Of a stretch of DNA of 64,000 nucleotides, positions 43,314-54,717 are shown piece by piece. The translations under genes and the position numbers were made by a program. Origin of the DNA: Caballeronia sp. M1242 (GTDB lineage Bacteria > Pseudomonadota > Gammaproteobacteria > Burkholderiales > Burkholderiaceae); the NCBI RefSeq assembly GCF_017220215.1, contig NZ_CP071129.1, positions 1,302,001 through 1,366,000 on the forward strand, given 5' to 3'. The notes beneath the pieces are model-generated. The model was not told the origin of the DNA and did not search any database. It was given only the letters and a program-made list of their open reading frames with translations. Each line of letters starts with the position of its first letter. Positions within the stretch are counted from its first letter, which is position 1.

Positions 43314-43322
43314 CGCTATTAG

Positions 43323-44001
43323 GCGACGCCGAAGCTCGAGCGCGCGAGTTGCTCGGCTTCGTTTGGCGTCGCGAATGGCGACATCAAGCGCGAGTCGGGG
43401 CGGGGTCAGCGCAAACCAGACGGCGGCCTTTTCTCATGCGCCGCCGAACTTCAAGCGCGTCAGTTGCTCCGCTTCGTTAGCGAGCAGACGCGCGGCGTCG
43501 CGAATGGCGACATAAAGCGTGATGGAGCTGTGCGCGGGCGAGAATCAGGGCGCGGTCGTAGGCGCAGATCTAGCGCCGCTCCATTCTCATGCGACGCCGA
43601 ACTTCAAGCGCGTCAGTTTCTCCGCTTCGTTGGCGAGCAGACGCGCGGCGTCGCGAATGGCGACACCGAGCGTGATCGGGCCGGGCGCGGGCGAGAACCC
43701 GGCGCAGTCACAGGCGCAAATCTAGTGCCGCCCCTTTCTGATGCGACGCCGAACATCAAGCGCGTCAGTTGCTCCGCTTCGTTGGCGAGCAGACGCGCGG
43801 CGTCGCGAGTGGCGACACCGAGCGTGATCGGGCCGGGCGCGGGCGAGAACCCGGCGCGGTCACAGGCGCAAATCTAGCGCCGCCCCTTTCTCACGCGACG
43901 CCGAATTTCAAGCGCGTCAGTTGCTCCGCTTCATTGGCGAGCAGACGCGCGGCGTCGCGAATGGCGACATCGAGCGTGATCGGGCCGGGCGCGGGCGAGA
44001 A
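43323..44001. repeat. Tandem array of 152-bp units derived from the glycerate kinase 3' end
   Basis: Units start with GCGACGCCGAA or a variant at 43323 (short, diverged, 115 nt), 43438 (153), 43591 (152), 43743 (152) and 43895. The last copy lies inside the glycerate kinase gene and covers its last 35 codons; homology stops at 44001. Each outer copy also carries the stop region and about 45 nt of 3' flank (consensus AATCTAGCGCCGCCCC). Copies 3, 4 and 5 are nearly identical, copies 2 and 1 progressively diverged, so the array grew outward from the gene. No IS or transposase is present. Confidence 0.93.
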
Positions 44002-45042
44002 GCATCCGCTGAAGAATTCCGAGAGGCGCGGCAGCGCGGCCGGATCGATCGCGCCGGAGAGCAACGACGCCGGCACGCCCGACGCCCGCGCATGCTTGCA
44101 GGCAATAAAGGGCGCCTTGCCATGCAGGGTCTGCACGTCGGAGCGGCCTTCGCCCGTGATGAGCCAGTTCGCGCCTTCCAGCGCCGCGTCCAGACCGATT
44201 TCACGCGCCACGACTTCCGCGCCGGTCTCGAAGCGCGCGCCCAGCATGTGCAGCGCGAAACCGAGACCGCCCGCCGCGCCCGCGCCCGGCTCGTTTCGTT
44301 TCACGAGACCCATCGCCGGTTCAAGCCGGTCCGCGAAATGGGCGAGGGCGGCGTCGATGGTGGCGATCTGCTCGGGCGTCACGCCTTTTTGCGGCCCGAA
44401 GACGGCGGTCGCGCCGTGCTCGCCGGTGAGCGGATTATCGACATCCGACATGCCGACGAACTCCGCTTCCTTCACGCGCGGATCGAGCCCCGATGCGTCG
44501 ACACGCGCGATCCTCGCGAGCGACGACGGCACCGGCGCGAGTTCGTTGCCGTCGGCGTCGAAGAGCTTCACGCCGAGGCCGACGAGCAGCCCGGCGCCGC
44601 CGTCGTTCGTGCTGCTGCCGCCGAGCGCGACGAAGAACCGGCGCGCGCCGGAGTCGAAGAGCGCGCGGATCGCCTCGCCCATGCCGAGCGTGCTGCGTTC
44701 GGTAACGGGCACGGCCATGCCGTCCGGGTCCGTGATGCCGACGACCTCCGCCGTCTCGATCATCGCGCTGCCATCGGCGAGCAGGCCCGTCGCGGCGTCG
44801 CGGCGTGCCGCCGCCGCGCCGCGCACGGTGAGCATGCGGCGCTCGCCGCCGGCCGCGAGCATCGCGTCGAGGGTGCCTTCGCCGCCATCGGCCATCGGGC
44901 GAATGCGGATTTGCGCGTCGGGCCGCGCCCGCCTGATGCCTTCCGCGATCGCGTTCGCGACGCCTTGCGCGGAGAGCGATCCCTTGAACGAATCGGGCGC
45001 GATGACGACAACGGGAGCGGGCGTGGCGGACGTAGTAGGCAT
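43891..45042 (-). CDS. Glycerate kinase (GarK/GlxK family)
   Basis: 383-aa glycerate kinase type 1; phosphorylates D-glycerate, giving 2-phosphoglycerate in the characterised GarK/GlxK members. Typical motifs: VVIAPDSFKGSLSAQGVANAIAEGI, PMADGGEGTLDAML, LGGSSTNDGGAGLL, DVDNPLTGEHGATAVFGPQKG and WLITGEGRSDVQTLHGKAP. I chose the ATG at 45042 (MPTTSATPAPVV). The C-terminal 35 codons are the youngest unit of the tandem array beyond its stop codon. The usual glyoxylate neighbours (gcl, hyi, glxR) are absent. Confidence 0.93.
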   Translation of the reverse strand: MPTTSATPAPVVVIAPDSFKGSLSAQGVANAIAEGIRRARPDAQIRIRPMADGGEGTLDAMLAAGGERRMLTVRGAAAARRDAATGLLADGSAMIETAEVVGITDPDGMAVPVTERSTLGMGEAIRALFDSGARRFFVALGGSSTNDGGAGLLVGLGVKLFDADGNELAPVPSSLARIARVDASGLDPRVKEAEFVGMSDVDNPLTGEHGATAVFGPQKGVTPEQIATIDAALAHFADRLEPAMGLVKRNEPGAGAAGGLGFALHMLGARFETGAEVVAREIGLDAALEGANWLITGEGRSDVQTLHGKAPFIACKHARASGVPASLLSGAIDPAALPRLSEFFSGCFSPAPGPITLDVAIRDAARLLANEAEQLTRLKFGVA

Positions 45043-45482
45043 GGTGTCTCGAATGTTCTGTTTGAGGCGCGGCGTCGGACAACTGCGCGCAGATTGGGTC
45101 AACGACGCGCGGCAAGCTTAGCAGCGCGCTTTGTCCGGCAAAATAGCGCGGCTGCGATAGCGGGAATTGTGCGCGGCCGCGACCGTCCGGAAAACGGGGA
45201 TTTACGCCGTATCCGCGCCCTAAATCCGCCAAAAACCCCGCGAAACGCTTCATGCGCGTTCGCGCAAGCAGGCCGGCCTGATTTGTTTGCTAAAATGCTG
45301 GGCTCTGTTGGCTGACTCGCTCGGCGACGGTCCGGGCGTCTTCGAAACGCGCATGACGTGCGCTTTCGCGAATCGGGCGTCGAAGTGGCGAGCGCCGGCA
45401 AGCTCACCGGACCCGCGCCTTTAGAACCGCGGAAGAACCGACCACCGAACGAACACCGAATTACTCTAGGACGATTGAAGCC
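45043..45482. other. Divergent intergenic region between glycerate kinase and tig
   Basis: About 440 bp without a gene. It contains the extended -10 promoter of tig at 45288-45296 and about 180 nt of transcribed leader. I see no clear riboswitch or heat-shock (sigma-32) element. Confidence 0.5.
45288..45296 (+). promoter_or_regulatory. Extended -10 promoter upstream of tig
   Basis: TGC-TAAAAT with no obvious -35 box. The predicted transcript starts near 45303, about 180 nt before tig. Confidence 0.45.
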
Positions 45483-46829
45483 ATGGCTAACGTAGTTGAA
45501 AACCTCGGCAAGCTCGAACGCCGCCTGACCATTTCCCTGCCGAAAGACTCGGTGCAGAAGGAAGTGGATTCGCGCATCCGTCAGTTGGCCAAGAACGTGC
45601 GCATGCCGGGCTTCCGCCCGGGCAAGGTGCCGCTCAAGATGGTGACGCAGCAGTACGGCGGCCAGGTCGAGGCCGAAGTGCTGAGCGACAAGGTCGGCAA
45701 GGAGTTCTTCGATGTCACGCGCGCGGAAAACCTGCGCGTCGCGGGCCAGCCGAGCTTCGCGCCGAAGGCCGAGCCGGCCGCCGACGCGTACTCGTTCGAC
45801 GCGACCTTCGAGGTCTACCCGGAAGTGAAGCTGGGCGATGTCGCCACCGCTGAAATCGAGCGCACCGTCACCACCATTTCGGAAGCCGAAGTCGACCGCA
45901 CGCTCGAAATCCTGCGCAAGCAGCGCGTGCACTTCCACCCGCGCGGCGAAGGCGGCGAGCACGGCGACGGCGGCGCGGACACCGCTGCGCAGAACGGCGA
46001 CCGCGTGACGCTCGACTTCGTCGGCAAGCTGGACGGCGTGGAATTCGAAGGCGGCAGCGCGCAGGACTTCGCGTTCGTGCTCGGCGAAGGCCGCATGCTG
46101 CCGGAGTTCGAACAGGCGGCGACCGGCCTGAAGGTCGGCGAAACGCGCGAATTCGACCTGAAGTTCCCCGAGGACTACCACGGCAAGGAAGTGGCGGGCA
46201 AGACGGCGCAATTCACGATCACTGTGAAAAAGGTCGAATGGCCCCATATGCCCGCAGTGGACGCGGAATTCGCGAAGTCGCTGGGCATCGAAGACGGCGA
46301 TCTCACGAAGATGCGCGCCGAGATCAAGGACAATCTGGAACGCGAAGCCAAGCGCCGCACGCAGCAGATCGTGAAGAACCAGGTCATGGACGCGCTCCTG
46401 AAGATTTCGGAGCTGGACGTGCCGAAGGCGCTGATCGAGCAGGACCAGCAGCGTCTGGTGGAAATGGCGCGTCAGGACCTGCAGCAGCGCGGCGTGCCGA
46501 ACGCAGCGGACGCGCCGATTCCGGCGGAAATGTTCGCCGAGCAGGCCGAGCGCCGCGTCAAGTTGGGCCTCGTGCTGGCCGAGCTGGTGAAGGCGAACGA
46601 CCTGCAGGCGAAGCCCGAACAGATCCGCGCTGAAGTGGACGAATTCGCGAAAAGCTACGAAGACCCGAAGGAAGTCGTCCGCTGGTATTATTCGAACCAG
46701 CAGCGCCTCGCCGAAATGGAAGCGTACGTCGTGGAAAGCAACGTCGTCGAATTCGTGCTCGGCAAGGCCAAGGTGACCGACAAGGAAGTTAGCTTCGAGG
46801 AACTGGCCAGCGCAACGGCGCAAGCCTGA
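45483..46829 (+). CDS. tig: Trigger factor
   Basis: 448-aa ribosome-bound chaperone and prolyl isomerase for nascent chains. Ribosome-docking signature [10 protein letters not shown] at residues 43-52; FKBP-like domain about 160-250 ([26 protein letters not shown]); helical C-terminal arms. It heads the conserved tig-clpP-clpX-lon cluster and has its own terminator. Confidence 0.98.
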   Translation: MANVVENLGKLERRLTISLPKDSVQKEVDSRIRQLAKNVRMPGFRPGKVPLKMVTQQYGGQVEAEVLSDKVGKEFFDVTRAENLRVAGQPSFAPKAEPAADAYSFDATFEVYPEVKLGDVATAEIERTVTTISEAEVDRTLEILRKQRVHFHPRGEGGEHGDGGADTAAQNGDRVTLDFVGKLDGVEFEGGSAQDFAFVLGEGRMLPEFEQAATGLKVGETREFDLKFPEDYHGKEVAGKTAQFTITVKKVEWPHMPAVDAEFAKSLGIEDGDLTKMRAEIKDNLEREAKRRTQQIVKNQVMDALLKISELDVPKALIEQDQQRLVEMARQDLQQRGVPNAADAPIPAEMFAEQAERRVKLGLVLAELVKANDLQAKPEQIRAEVDEFAKSYEDPKEVVRWYYSNQQRLAEMEAYVVESNVVEFVLGKAKVTDKEVSFEELASATAQA

Positions 46830-46844
46830 CGCGGAAAGCCAAGG

Positions 46845-46885
46845 GGCGTGCGGGGTCGTCGGAGGGCGGCCCGCACGCCTTTTTT
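46845..46885 (+). terminator. Terminator after tig
   Basis: Ten-bp stem GGCGTGCGGG / CCCGCACGCC with a 15-nt loop, followed by TTTTTT. Confidence 0.85.
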
Positions 46886-46967
46886 GCATTAAAGTTGTGC
46901 ATGCACGTGCCGTTCTTTTGGATGTTCCTTCGTCGATCAGTATCCCTATTCCGAACAAGGAAATTGC

Positions 46968-47621
46968 ATGACCTTTCGCGCTGAATTGCTCGATACGTTG
47001 GCGTCCCACGCTCCGCGGGACTTCGAAGCCCAGGCGCTCGGCCTCGTCCCGATGGTCGTGGAAACGAGCGGCCGTGGCGAACGTGCCTATGACATTTATT
47101 CCCGGCTCCTGAAGGAGCGCGTGGTGTTCCTCGTCGGCGAGGTCAACGACCAGTCGGCGAATCTCGTCGTCGCCCAGTTGCTGTTCCTGGAAAGCGAGAA
47201 TCCCGACAAGGACATCAGCCTGTATATCAACAGCCCGGGCGGCTCGGTGTCGGCCGGCATGGCGATCTACGACACCATGCAGTTCGTGAAGCCGGACGTC
47301 TCCACGCTGTGCATGGGGCTTGCTGCCAGCATGGGCGCGTTCCTGCTGGCGTCGGGCGCGAAGGGCAAGCGCGTCGCGCTGCCCAACGCCCGCGTGATGA
47401 TTCACCAGCCGCTCGGCGGCGCGCGCGGCCAGGCGTCGGACATCGAAATTCAGGCGCGGGAAATTCTGTACCTGAAGGAACGTCTAAACCAGTTGCTGTC
47501 GCATCACACGGGTCAGCCGGTCGAGCGCATCGCGCGCGACACGGATCGCGACAACTTCATGTCCGGCGACGACGCGCAAGCCTACGGCATCGTCGACCAG
47601 GTGCTGCACAAGCGTCCCTGA
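46968..47621 (+). CDS. clpP: ATP-dependent Clp protease proteolytic subunit
   Basis: 217-aa serine protease forming the tetradecameric barrel. Ser121 in [14 protein letters not shown] and His146 in [11 protein letters not shown] are the active-site pair; the Asp lies in the [11 protein letters not shown] region near residue 190. The first 20 residues look like the usual propeptide. ATG at 46968 follows AAGGAA. It works with ClpX encoded next door. Confidence 0.98.
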   Translation: MTFRAELLDTLASHAPRDFEAQALGLVPMVVETSGRGERAYDIYSRLLKERVVFLVGEVNDQSANLVVAQLLFLESENPDKDISLYINSPGGSVSAGMAIYDTMQFVKPDVSTLCMGLAASMGAFLLASGAKGKRVALPNARVMIHQPLGGARGQASDIEIQAREILYLKERLNQLLSHHTGQPVERIARDTDRDNFMSGDDAQAYGIVDQVLHKRP

Positions 47622-47791
47622 AGGCGTCCGGAGCGGCGCCGCGCCGGCCCCGGAAACAGGGCTGGGCAATGCGGATGGCGCATGCGGCGCAACGCCAAAA
47701 CGCCTTTCGTGGCGGGCGCGCGGAGTCGAATCTGCGTGGCCGGATCGAAGGGCGTATCATGTAACAAGAGTGTCCGGAGGCTTACACATTT

Positions 47792-49063
<1,272 letters not shown>

Positions 49064-49083
49064 ATCGGGCTGTGTGTCGGCGA

Positions 49084-49118
49084 GAGGCCGTTCATGGCGA
49101 CGTGAACGGCCTTTGTTT
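49084..49118 (+). terminator. Terminator after clpX
   Basis: Ten-bp stem AGGCCGTTCA / TGAACGGCCT with an 8-nt loop, then TTGTTTTTATTTTT. Confidence 0.85.
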
Positions 49119-49156
49119 TTATTTTTCGGTTTATCTTGTGGACGTTACTGACGAAC

Positions 49157-49186
49157 TTGGACTACCGACTTTTCCCTTCCGATAAA
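49157..49186 (+). promoter_or_regulatory. Candidate promoter of lon
   Basis: TTGGAC (49157-49162) and GATAAA (49181-49186) with an 18-nt spacer, 65 nt before the lon ATG. No good sigma-32 match was seen although lon is a heat-shock gene in relatives. Confidence 0.35.
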
Positions 49187-49250
49187 GGCTTGCAATAGCT
49201 CTTAACGGCCTTACTTACGAACGAACCGATTCCATTAATGGGGAAATGAA

Positions 49251-51674
49251 ATGTCAGGAACCCAACTCCTCCCGCAGGAACGCATCACGTTGCCGCTGCT
49301 CCCGCTGCGCGACGTAGTCGTGTTCCCGCACATGGTGATTCCGCTCTTCGTTGGGCGGCCCAAGTCGATCAAGGCACTCGAAGCCGCGATGGAAGGCGGC
49401 AAGCACATCATGCTCGTCGCCCAGAAAACGGCGGCGAAAGATGAGCCGACCGAAAAAGACATGTACGAAGTGGGATGTGTCGCCAACATCCTGCAAATGC
49501 TGAAGCTGCCGGACGGCACCGTGAAAGTGCTCGTCGAAGGCTTGCAGCGGGCAAAGACGCTCTCGATCGAAGAGCAGGAAACCCAGTTCTCCTGCGACGT
49601 GATGCCGCTCGAACCGGACCACGCCGACAGCGCCGAGACCGAAGCGCTGCGCCGCGCGATCGTCTCGCAGTTCGATCAGTACGTGAAGCTCAACAAGAAG
49701 ATTCCGCCGGAGATCCTGACCTCGCTGTCGGGTATCGACGAGGCGGGTCGTCTCGCTGACACCATCGCCGCGCATCTGCCGCTCAAGCTCGACCAGAAGC
49801 AGCACATCCTCGAGATGTTCCCGGTCATCGAGCGGCTGGAGCACCTGCTTGCGCAGCTCGAAGCTGAAATCGACATTCTGCAGGTCGAGAAGCGCATCCG
49901 TGGGCGCGTGAAGCGTCAGATGGAGAAGAGCCAGCGCGAGTACTACCTGAACGAACAGGTCAAGGCCATCCAGAAGGAACTGGGCGAAGGCGAAGAAGGC
50001 GCGGATCTCGAAGAACTCGAGAAGCGCATCGCCGCCGCGCGCATGCCGAAGGAAGCCAAGAAGAAGGCCGACGCCGAGCTCAAGAAGCTGAAGCTGATGT
50101 CGCCGATGTCCGCTGAAGCGACCGTCGTGCGTAATTACATCGACACGCTGATCGGCTTGCCGTGGCGCAAGAAGAGCAAGGTCAACAACGACCTCTCGAA
50201 CGCGGAGCGCGTGCTCGACGAAGACCACTTCGGCCTCGAAAAGGTCAAGGAACGCATTCTCGAATATCTCGCGGTTCAGCAACGCGTCGAGAAGGTGAAA
50301 GCGCCGATCCTGTGCCTCGTCGGGCCTCCGGGCGTCGGCAAGACGTCGCTTGGGCAGTCCATCGCCCGCGCGACGAATCGCAAGTTCGTGCGCATGGCGC
50401 TCGGCGGCGTGCATGACGAGTCCGAGATTCGTGGCCACCGTCGCACGTACATCGGCTCGATGCCGGGCAAGATTTTGCAAAGCCTGGCGAAGGTCGGCGT
50501 GCGCAATCCGCTCTTCCTGCTCGACGAAGTCGACAAGATGGGCATGGATTTCCGCGGCGATCCGGCTTCCGCGCTGCTCGAAGTGCTGGATCCGGAACAG
50601 AACCATACGTTCGCGGACCACTACATCGAAGTGGACTTCGACCTGTCGGACGTGATGTTCGTCGCGACGTCGAACTCGCTGAACATTCCGCCGCCGCTGC
50701 TCGACCGGATGGAAGTGATTCGCCTCTCGGGTTACACCGAGGACGAGAAGGTCAGCATCGCGCAGCGTTATCTGCTGCCGAAGCAAAAGCGCAACAACGG
50801 CCTGAAGGAAGGCGAGATCGAGGTGGCGGAGCAGGCTATCCGCGACATCATTCGCTACTACACGCGTGAAGCGGGCGTGCGTTCGCTCGAGCGCGAAGTG
50901 TCGAAAATCTGCCGCAAGGTCGTGAAGATGCTGCTCCTGAAGAAGGCGGATGGCGCGGTGAAGGTGGACGGTTCGAACCTCGACACGTTCCTCGGCGTGC
51001 GCAAGTACGACTTCGGTCTGGCCGCGAAGGAAAACCAGATCGGTCAGGTGACGGGTCTCGCGTGGACGGAAGTGGGCGGCGATCTGCTCACGATCGAAGC
51101 GGCGGTCATGCCGGGCAAGGGCGGCGTGATCCGCACAGGTTCGCTCGGCGACGTGATGAAGGAATCCGTCGAGGCCGCGCGCTCGGTCGTGCGCTCGCGC
51201 TCGCGGCGTCTCGGCATCACGGATGAGTCGTTCGAGAAGAAGGACATCCACATCCACGTGCCCGAAGGCGCGACGCCGAAGGACGGTCCGTCCGCCGGTA
51301 TCGCGATGACGACGGCGCTCGTGTCCGTGCTGACCGGCATTCCGGTGCGCGCGGACGTGGCGATGACCGGCGAAATCACGCTGCGCGGCGAAGTGCTGCC
51401 GATCGGCGGGTTGAAGGAGAAGCTGCTGGCGGCGCATCGCGGCGGCATCAAGCTCGTGTTGATCCCGGAAGAGAACACGAAGGATCTGGCCGACATCCCC
51501 GACAACGTGAAGAACGCCATCGAGATCGTGCCGGTTCGCTGGATCGACCGCGTGCTGGAACTGGCGCTGGAACGTCTGCCCGAACCGCTGCCGGAAGAGG
51601 AAGCGAAAGCGACCCCGGTGGCAGCGGAAGCGCAGAAAGACCAGCCCGCTACGGGCGACGTCGTGAAACACTGA
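49251..51674 (+). CDS. lon: ATP-dependent protease Lon
   Basis: 807-aa homohexameric AAA+ protease for damaged and short-lived regulatory proteins. Substrate-binding LON domain opens with [23 protein letters not shown]; coiled coil about 190-270; Walker [10 protein letters not shown] near 358, Walker [11 protein letters not shown]; Ser-Lys protease with the catalytic Ser in [10 protein letters not shown] near 682 and Lys in [14 protein letters not shown] near 725. The C-terminal 25 residues are an Ala/Glu-rich tail. Monocistronic with its own terminator. Confidence 0.98.
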   Translation: MSGTQLLPQERITLPLLPLRDVVVFPHMVIPLFVGRPKSIKALEAAMEGGKHIMLVAQKTAAKDEPTEKDMYEVGCVANILQMLKLPDGTVKVLVEGLQRAKTLSIEEQETQFSCDVMPLEPDHADSAETEALRRAIVSQFDQYVKLNKKIPPEILTSLSGIDEAGRLADTIAAHLPLKLDQKQHILEMFPVIERLEHLLAQLEAEIDILQVEKRIRGRVKRQMEKSQREYYLNEQVKAIQKELGEGEEGADLEELEKRIAAARMPKEAKKKADAELKKLKLMSPMSAEATVVRNYIDTLIGLPWRKKSKVNNDLSNAERVLDEDHFGLEKVKERILEYLAVQQRVEKVKAPILCLVGPPGVGKTSLGQSIARATNRKFVRMALGGVHDESEIRGHRRTYIGSMPGKILQSLAKVGVRNPLFLLDEVDKMGMDFRGDPASALLEVLDPEQNHTFADHYIEVDFDLSDVMFVATSNSLNIPPPLLDRMEVIRLSGYTEDEKVSIAQRYLLPKQKRNNGLKEGEIEVAEQAIRDIIRYYTREAGVRSLEREVSKICRKVVKMLLLKKADGAVKVDGSNLDTFLGVRKYDFGLAAKENQIGQVTGLAWTEVGGDLLTIEAAVMPGKGGVIRTGSLGDVMKESVEAARSVVRSRSRRLGITDESFEKKDIHIHVPEGATPKDGPSAGIAMTTALVSVLTGIPVRADVAMTGEITLRGEVLPIGGLKEKLLAAHRGGIKLVLIPEENTKDLADIPDNVKNAIEIVPVRWIDRVLELALERLPEPLPEEEAKATPVAAEAQKDQPATGDVVKH

Positions 51675-51694
51675 GCGTCTCAAGGCATCAATCG

Positions 51695-51725
51695 AAACCC
51701 GCGGCTTCGTCCGCGGGTTTTTTTT
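51695..51725 (+). terminator. Terminator after lon
   Basis: Ten-bp stem AAACCCGCGG / CCGCGGGTTT with loop CTTCGT and a T run of eleven. Confidence 0.9.
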
Positions 51726-51899
51726 CGGCTGCCGCTTCTAAGTCGCCCGAGCACGCGTTCCAATCGGGCGCAACCCTCGTTGACACGGCAGTTTCGGCTG
51801 CGTTTAATGGCCGCGCATCGGCTCAGGCGCGATGCGGTTCGCGAATGACGGCGGACCGAAAAATCGATTACAACGTGCCATTACAGATTTGGGGAAACA

Positions 51900-52172
51900 A
51901 TGAACAAGACGGAACTGATCGACCATATCGCGCAGCAAGCCGATATATCCAAGGCAACGGCCGGGCGAGCGCTCGAAGCGGTCATCGACGGCGTGCGGGC
52001 GACGCTGGAAAAGGGCGATTCAGTGACGCTCGTCGGCTTCGGCACCTTCGCGGTAGGCGAGCGCGTCGCCCGCACCGGTCGCGATCCGCGCACGGGCGCG
52101 GCGATCACCATCGAAGCGGCAAAAATTCCCAAGTTCCGCGCTGGTAAAGCCCTGAAGGATGCGCTAAACTAG
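51900..52172 (+). CDS. hupB: DNA-binding protein HU-beta
   Basis: 90-aa histone-like dimer that bends DNA. Family motifs [19 protein letters not shown] and [21 protein letters not shown] (the beta-arm with RDPRTG intercalating tip), ending [23 protein letters not shown] precedes the ATG. It is followed at once by two tRNA genes, the common beta-proteobacterial order. Confidence 0.97.
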   Translation: MNKTELIDHIAQQADISKATAGRALEAVIDGVRATLEKGDSVTLVGFGTFAVGERVARTGRDPRTGAAITIEAAKIPKFRAGKALKDALN

Positions 52173-52231
52173 CTGACTCGCTGGGAACGGTGCAATTCAC
52201 CGGTTCTTCTGTTCCAGGCGAACAGAAATCC

Positions 52232-52307
52232 GGGTGCTTAGCTCAGTTGGTAGAGCGGCGCCCTTACAAGGCGTAGGTCGGGAGTTCGAGCCTCTCAGCA
52301 CCCACCA
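52232..52307 (+). tRNA. tRNA-Val (anticodon UAC)
   Basis: 76 nt with encoded CCA. Acceptor GGGTGCT / AGCACCC, anticodon loop CTTACAA, T loop AGTTCGAGCCT. It reads GUA/GUG-type valine codons. Confidence 0.97.
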
Positions 52308-52349
52308 CTTCCAGCGGCACGCAGTACATTGATGCAGTAGCAGCACCCA

Positions 52350-52426
52350 GGAGCGGTAGTTCAGTCGGTTAGAATACCGGCCTGTCACGCCGGGGGTCGC
52401 GGGTTCGAGTCCCGTCCGCTCCGCCA
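52350..52426 (+). tRNA. tRNA-Asp (anticodon GUC)
   Basis: 77 nt with encoded CCA. Acceptor GGAGCGG / CCGCTCC, anticodon loop CTGTCAC, T loop GGTTCGAGTCC. It lies 42 nt after tRNA-Val and is probably co-transcribed with it. Confidence 0.97.
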
Positions 52427-52437
52427 AGAACGACCGG

Positions 52438-52471
52438 AAATCCCGCAAGCTTCACGGCTTGCGGGATTTTT
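52438..52471 (+). terminator. Terminator of the tRNA-Val/tRNA-Asp unit
   Basis: Stem TCCCGCAAGC / GCTTGCGGGA with loop TTCACG and flanking AAA/TTTTT. Confidence 0.88.
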
Positions 52472-52669
52472 ATTTTGGCCGCGTCTCGTTAAGTATCCTA
52501 ATTATTCTCAAGTTGCAGTTGGCGCAACGATTCGGGCGAGGATGGGACATCACGCGTCGATCAAACGAAAGATCACAGCATCAAAAAGCGGAAAACGCCG
52601 CCGGCTTTCGCCTTTTCCCCTCCCGCTGTTGTAATATCGAGCGTTTTGTCTAACCTCGCAGCGCAACGC

Positions 52670-54595
52670 ATGCTCGACTTCTTCCGCAACCACCAGCGCC
52701 TGATGATGGCCCTGCTGATTCTCATCATCGTGCCCGGACTGGGTATCGTCGGGATTCAGGGCTTCAGCAACTTCTTCGACGAAAGCGCTTACGTCGCCAG
52801 CGTGAACGGTCACAAGATCACCCGCGCCGAATACGAAAGCGCCTTCCGGCAGCAGGTCGACCGCGCCCGCGCCATGCTCGGCGCGCAGTTCGATCCCAAA
52901 ATGTTCGATTCGCCCGAGACGCGCAGCGCGATGGTGAACAGCCTCGTGCAGCAACGCGTCATGGCCGACGAAACCCAGCGCTTGCATCTCACGGCTTCGG
53001 ACGACGCCGTGCGCCGCGCGCTGCTGTCCGATCCGGGCATTGCGTCGTTGCGCAAGCCGGACGGCACCATCGACCTCGACCGCTACAAGCAGCTTCTCGC
53101 GATGCAGGGCATGACACCCGCGCAATACGACGAACGCATGCGCTACACGATTGCGAACGATCAGATTCCGTCGAGCATTCAGCAGAGCGCGTTCACGTCG
53201 AAGTCGCTCGCACAGAACCTGACGGAACTGGCCGAACAGCGCCGGTCGGTGCAGGGCCTGTCGCTGCGCAGCGCGGACTACACCGCGAAGGTCCAGCCGA
53301 CCGACGCGCAACTGCATGCTTACTACGACGCGCATCGCAACGCATTCGCGACGCCCGAGACCGCGACGATCCAGTATCTCGTGCTGTCGCCGGCCACGCT
53401 CGCGGCGGCTTCGAAGCCGAGCGACGCCGACCTCAAGAAGTTCTACGACGACAACATCCAGCGTTACCGCACGCAGGGCGAAGTGCGCGCGAGCCACATT
53501 CTGATCAACGCGCCGAAGGACGCCAGCGCCGCCGACAAAGCCAAGGCGAAGCAGAAGGCCGAAGCGCTGCTCGCACAAGTGAAGGCGCATCCGGACCAGT
53601 TCGCGGATATCGCCAAGAAGAATTCGGATGACCAGGGCTCGGCCGACAAGGGCGGCGATCTCGGTTACTTCGCGCCCGGCCAGATCGCGGGCGGCAAGGC
53701 ATTCGACGACGCCGCGTTCAGCCTGAAGAAGGGCGAGGTCAGCAACATCGTCGAATCGGACTTCGGCTATCACATCATTCAGGCGACGGATGTGAAGCCC
53801 GCCGCGACGAAGCCGTTCGACGAAGTGAAGGACGCCGTCGCGAAGGACTATGCCGCGCAGCAGGGCTCGAAGGGCTTCGCGGACAGCGCGCAGGGCTTCA
53901 CGGACCTCGTCTACGAGAAAGAGAAGTCGCTTCAGCCCGCCGCCGACAAGTACAAGCTGACGATCCAGACCGCCACGGTGGGACCGAAGCCGAATCCTCA
54001 GTTGCCGCCGGACAATCCGCTCAACAACGCGAAGTTCCTCGCCGCCGTGTTCACGCCGGATTCGGTGAAGCAGCACTACAACACGCAGGCGATCGACGTG
54101 GGCAACAACACGCTGATCGCGGCTCGCGTGACCGACTACAAGGCGCCGACGGTGCCGGCGTTCGACGCCGTCAAGGATGCGGTGCGCACGAAGGTCGTCG
54201 CGGAACAAGCTGCGGCGCTCGCCCACAAGGAAGGCGAAGCCAAGCTCGCCGAATTGCAGAAGTCGAAGTCGGCGGACGGCTTCACGTCGGCCGTCACGGT
54301 CTCGCGCAACGACGCGCAAGGCTTGCCGCCTCCCGCGCTCGCAGCGATTTTCAAGGCGGATGCATCGAAACTGCCGGCGTATGTGGGCGTCGATCTGGGC
54401 GCGGACGGCTACGCGATTTATCGCGTGAACGGCATCGAGAAGGCCGCTCCGGTCGCAGCGGACCGCCTCGCAGGCGCGCAGCAGCAGATCGCGCAGGTGT
54501 ATGGGCAGGCCGAAATGGAAGCCTATATCGACTCGCTGAAGGCGCGCTCGAAGGTCAAGCTCAGCGCGGCGCCTGCGCCGTCCGCGAACGAGTAA
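52670..54595 (+). CDS. ppiD: Periplasmic chaperone PpiD
   Basis: 641-aa inner-membrane-anchored folding factor at the Sec exit. One membrane helix about residues 12-34 (LMMALLILIIVPGLGIVGI), SurA_N-like chaperone domain about 40-190, parvulin domain about 255-360 (VRASHILIN, GGDLGYFAPGQ, ESDFGYHIIQA), then a second degenerate parvulin-like region. I chose the ATG at 52670 (MLDFFRNHQR, the family start); an in-frame TTG 8 codons earlier is less likely. Its place after hupB matches E. coli hupB-ppiD order. Confidence 0.94.
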   Translation: MLDFFRNHQRLMMALLILIIVPGLGIVGIQGFSNFFDESAYVASVNGHKITRAEYESAFRQQVDRARAMLGAQFDPKMFDSPETRSAMVNSLVQQRVMADETQRLHLTASDDAVRRALLSDPGIASLRKPDGTIDLDRYKQLLAMQGMTPAQYDERMRYTIANDQIPSSIQQSAFTSKSLAQNLTELAEQRRSVQGLSLRSADYTAKVQPTDAQLHAYYDAHRNAFATPETATIQYLVLSPATLAAASKPSDADLKKFYDDNIQRYRTQGEVRASHILINAPKDASAADKAKAKQKAEALLAQVKAHPDQFADIAKKNSDDQGSADKGGDLGYFAPGQIAGGKAFDDAAFSLKKGEVSNIVESDFGYHIIQATDVKPAATKPFDEVKDAVAKDYAAQQGSKGFADSAQGFTDLVYEKEKSLQPAADKYKLTIQTATVGPKPNPQLPPDNPLNNAKFLAAVFTPDSVKQHYNTQAIDVGNNTLIAARVTDYKAPTVPAFDAVKDAVRTKVVAEQAAALAHKEGEAKLAELQKSKSADGFTSAVTVSRNDAQGLPPPALAAIFKADASKLPAYVGVDLGADGYAIYRVNGIEKAAPVAADRLAGAQQQIAQVYGQAEMEAYIDSLKARSKVKLSAAPAPSANE

Positions 54596-54618
54596 GCATC
54601 TCAAGCGTCGCTCACGAA

Positions 54619-54655
54619 AAAGCCCCCGCGTCCGAAAGGAGCGGGGGCTTTGTCT
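54619..54655. terminator. Terminator between ppiD and the lipoprotein gene
   Basis: Perfect 11-bp stem AAAGCCCCCGC / GCGGGGGCTTT with an 11-nt loop, usable on both strands between convergent genes. Confidence 0.85.
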
Positions 54656-54717
54656 TGGCCGTCATCCGCGAATCAGCCGCCTGCGATGTCTCGGCACATC
54701 ACAGAGCGAACGCGGAC

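Noticed and set aside
43464..45121. Plus-strand open frames running through the 152-bp array into the glycerate kinase gene
   Set aside because: They are antisense to the kinase and its copied tail; similarity between them is inherited from the repeats.
45043..45482. A sigma-32 heat-shock promoter before tig or lon
   Set aside because: I looked for CTTGAA and CCCCAT-type boxes with 13-14 nt spacing and found no acceptable pair.
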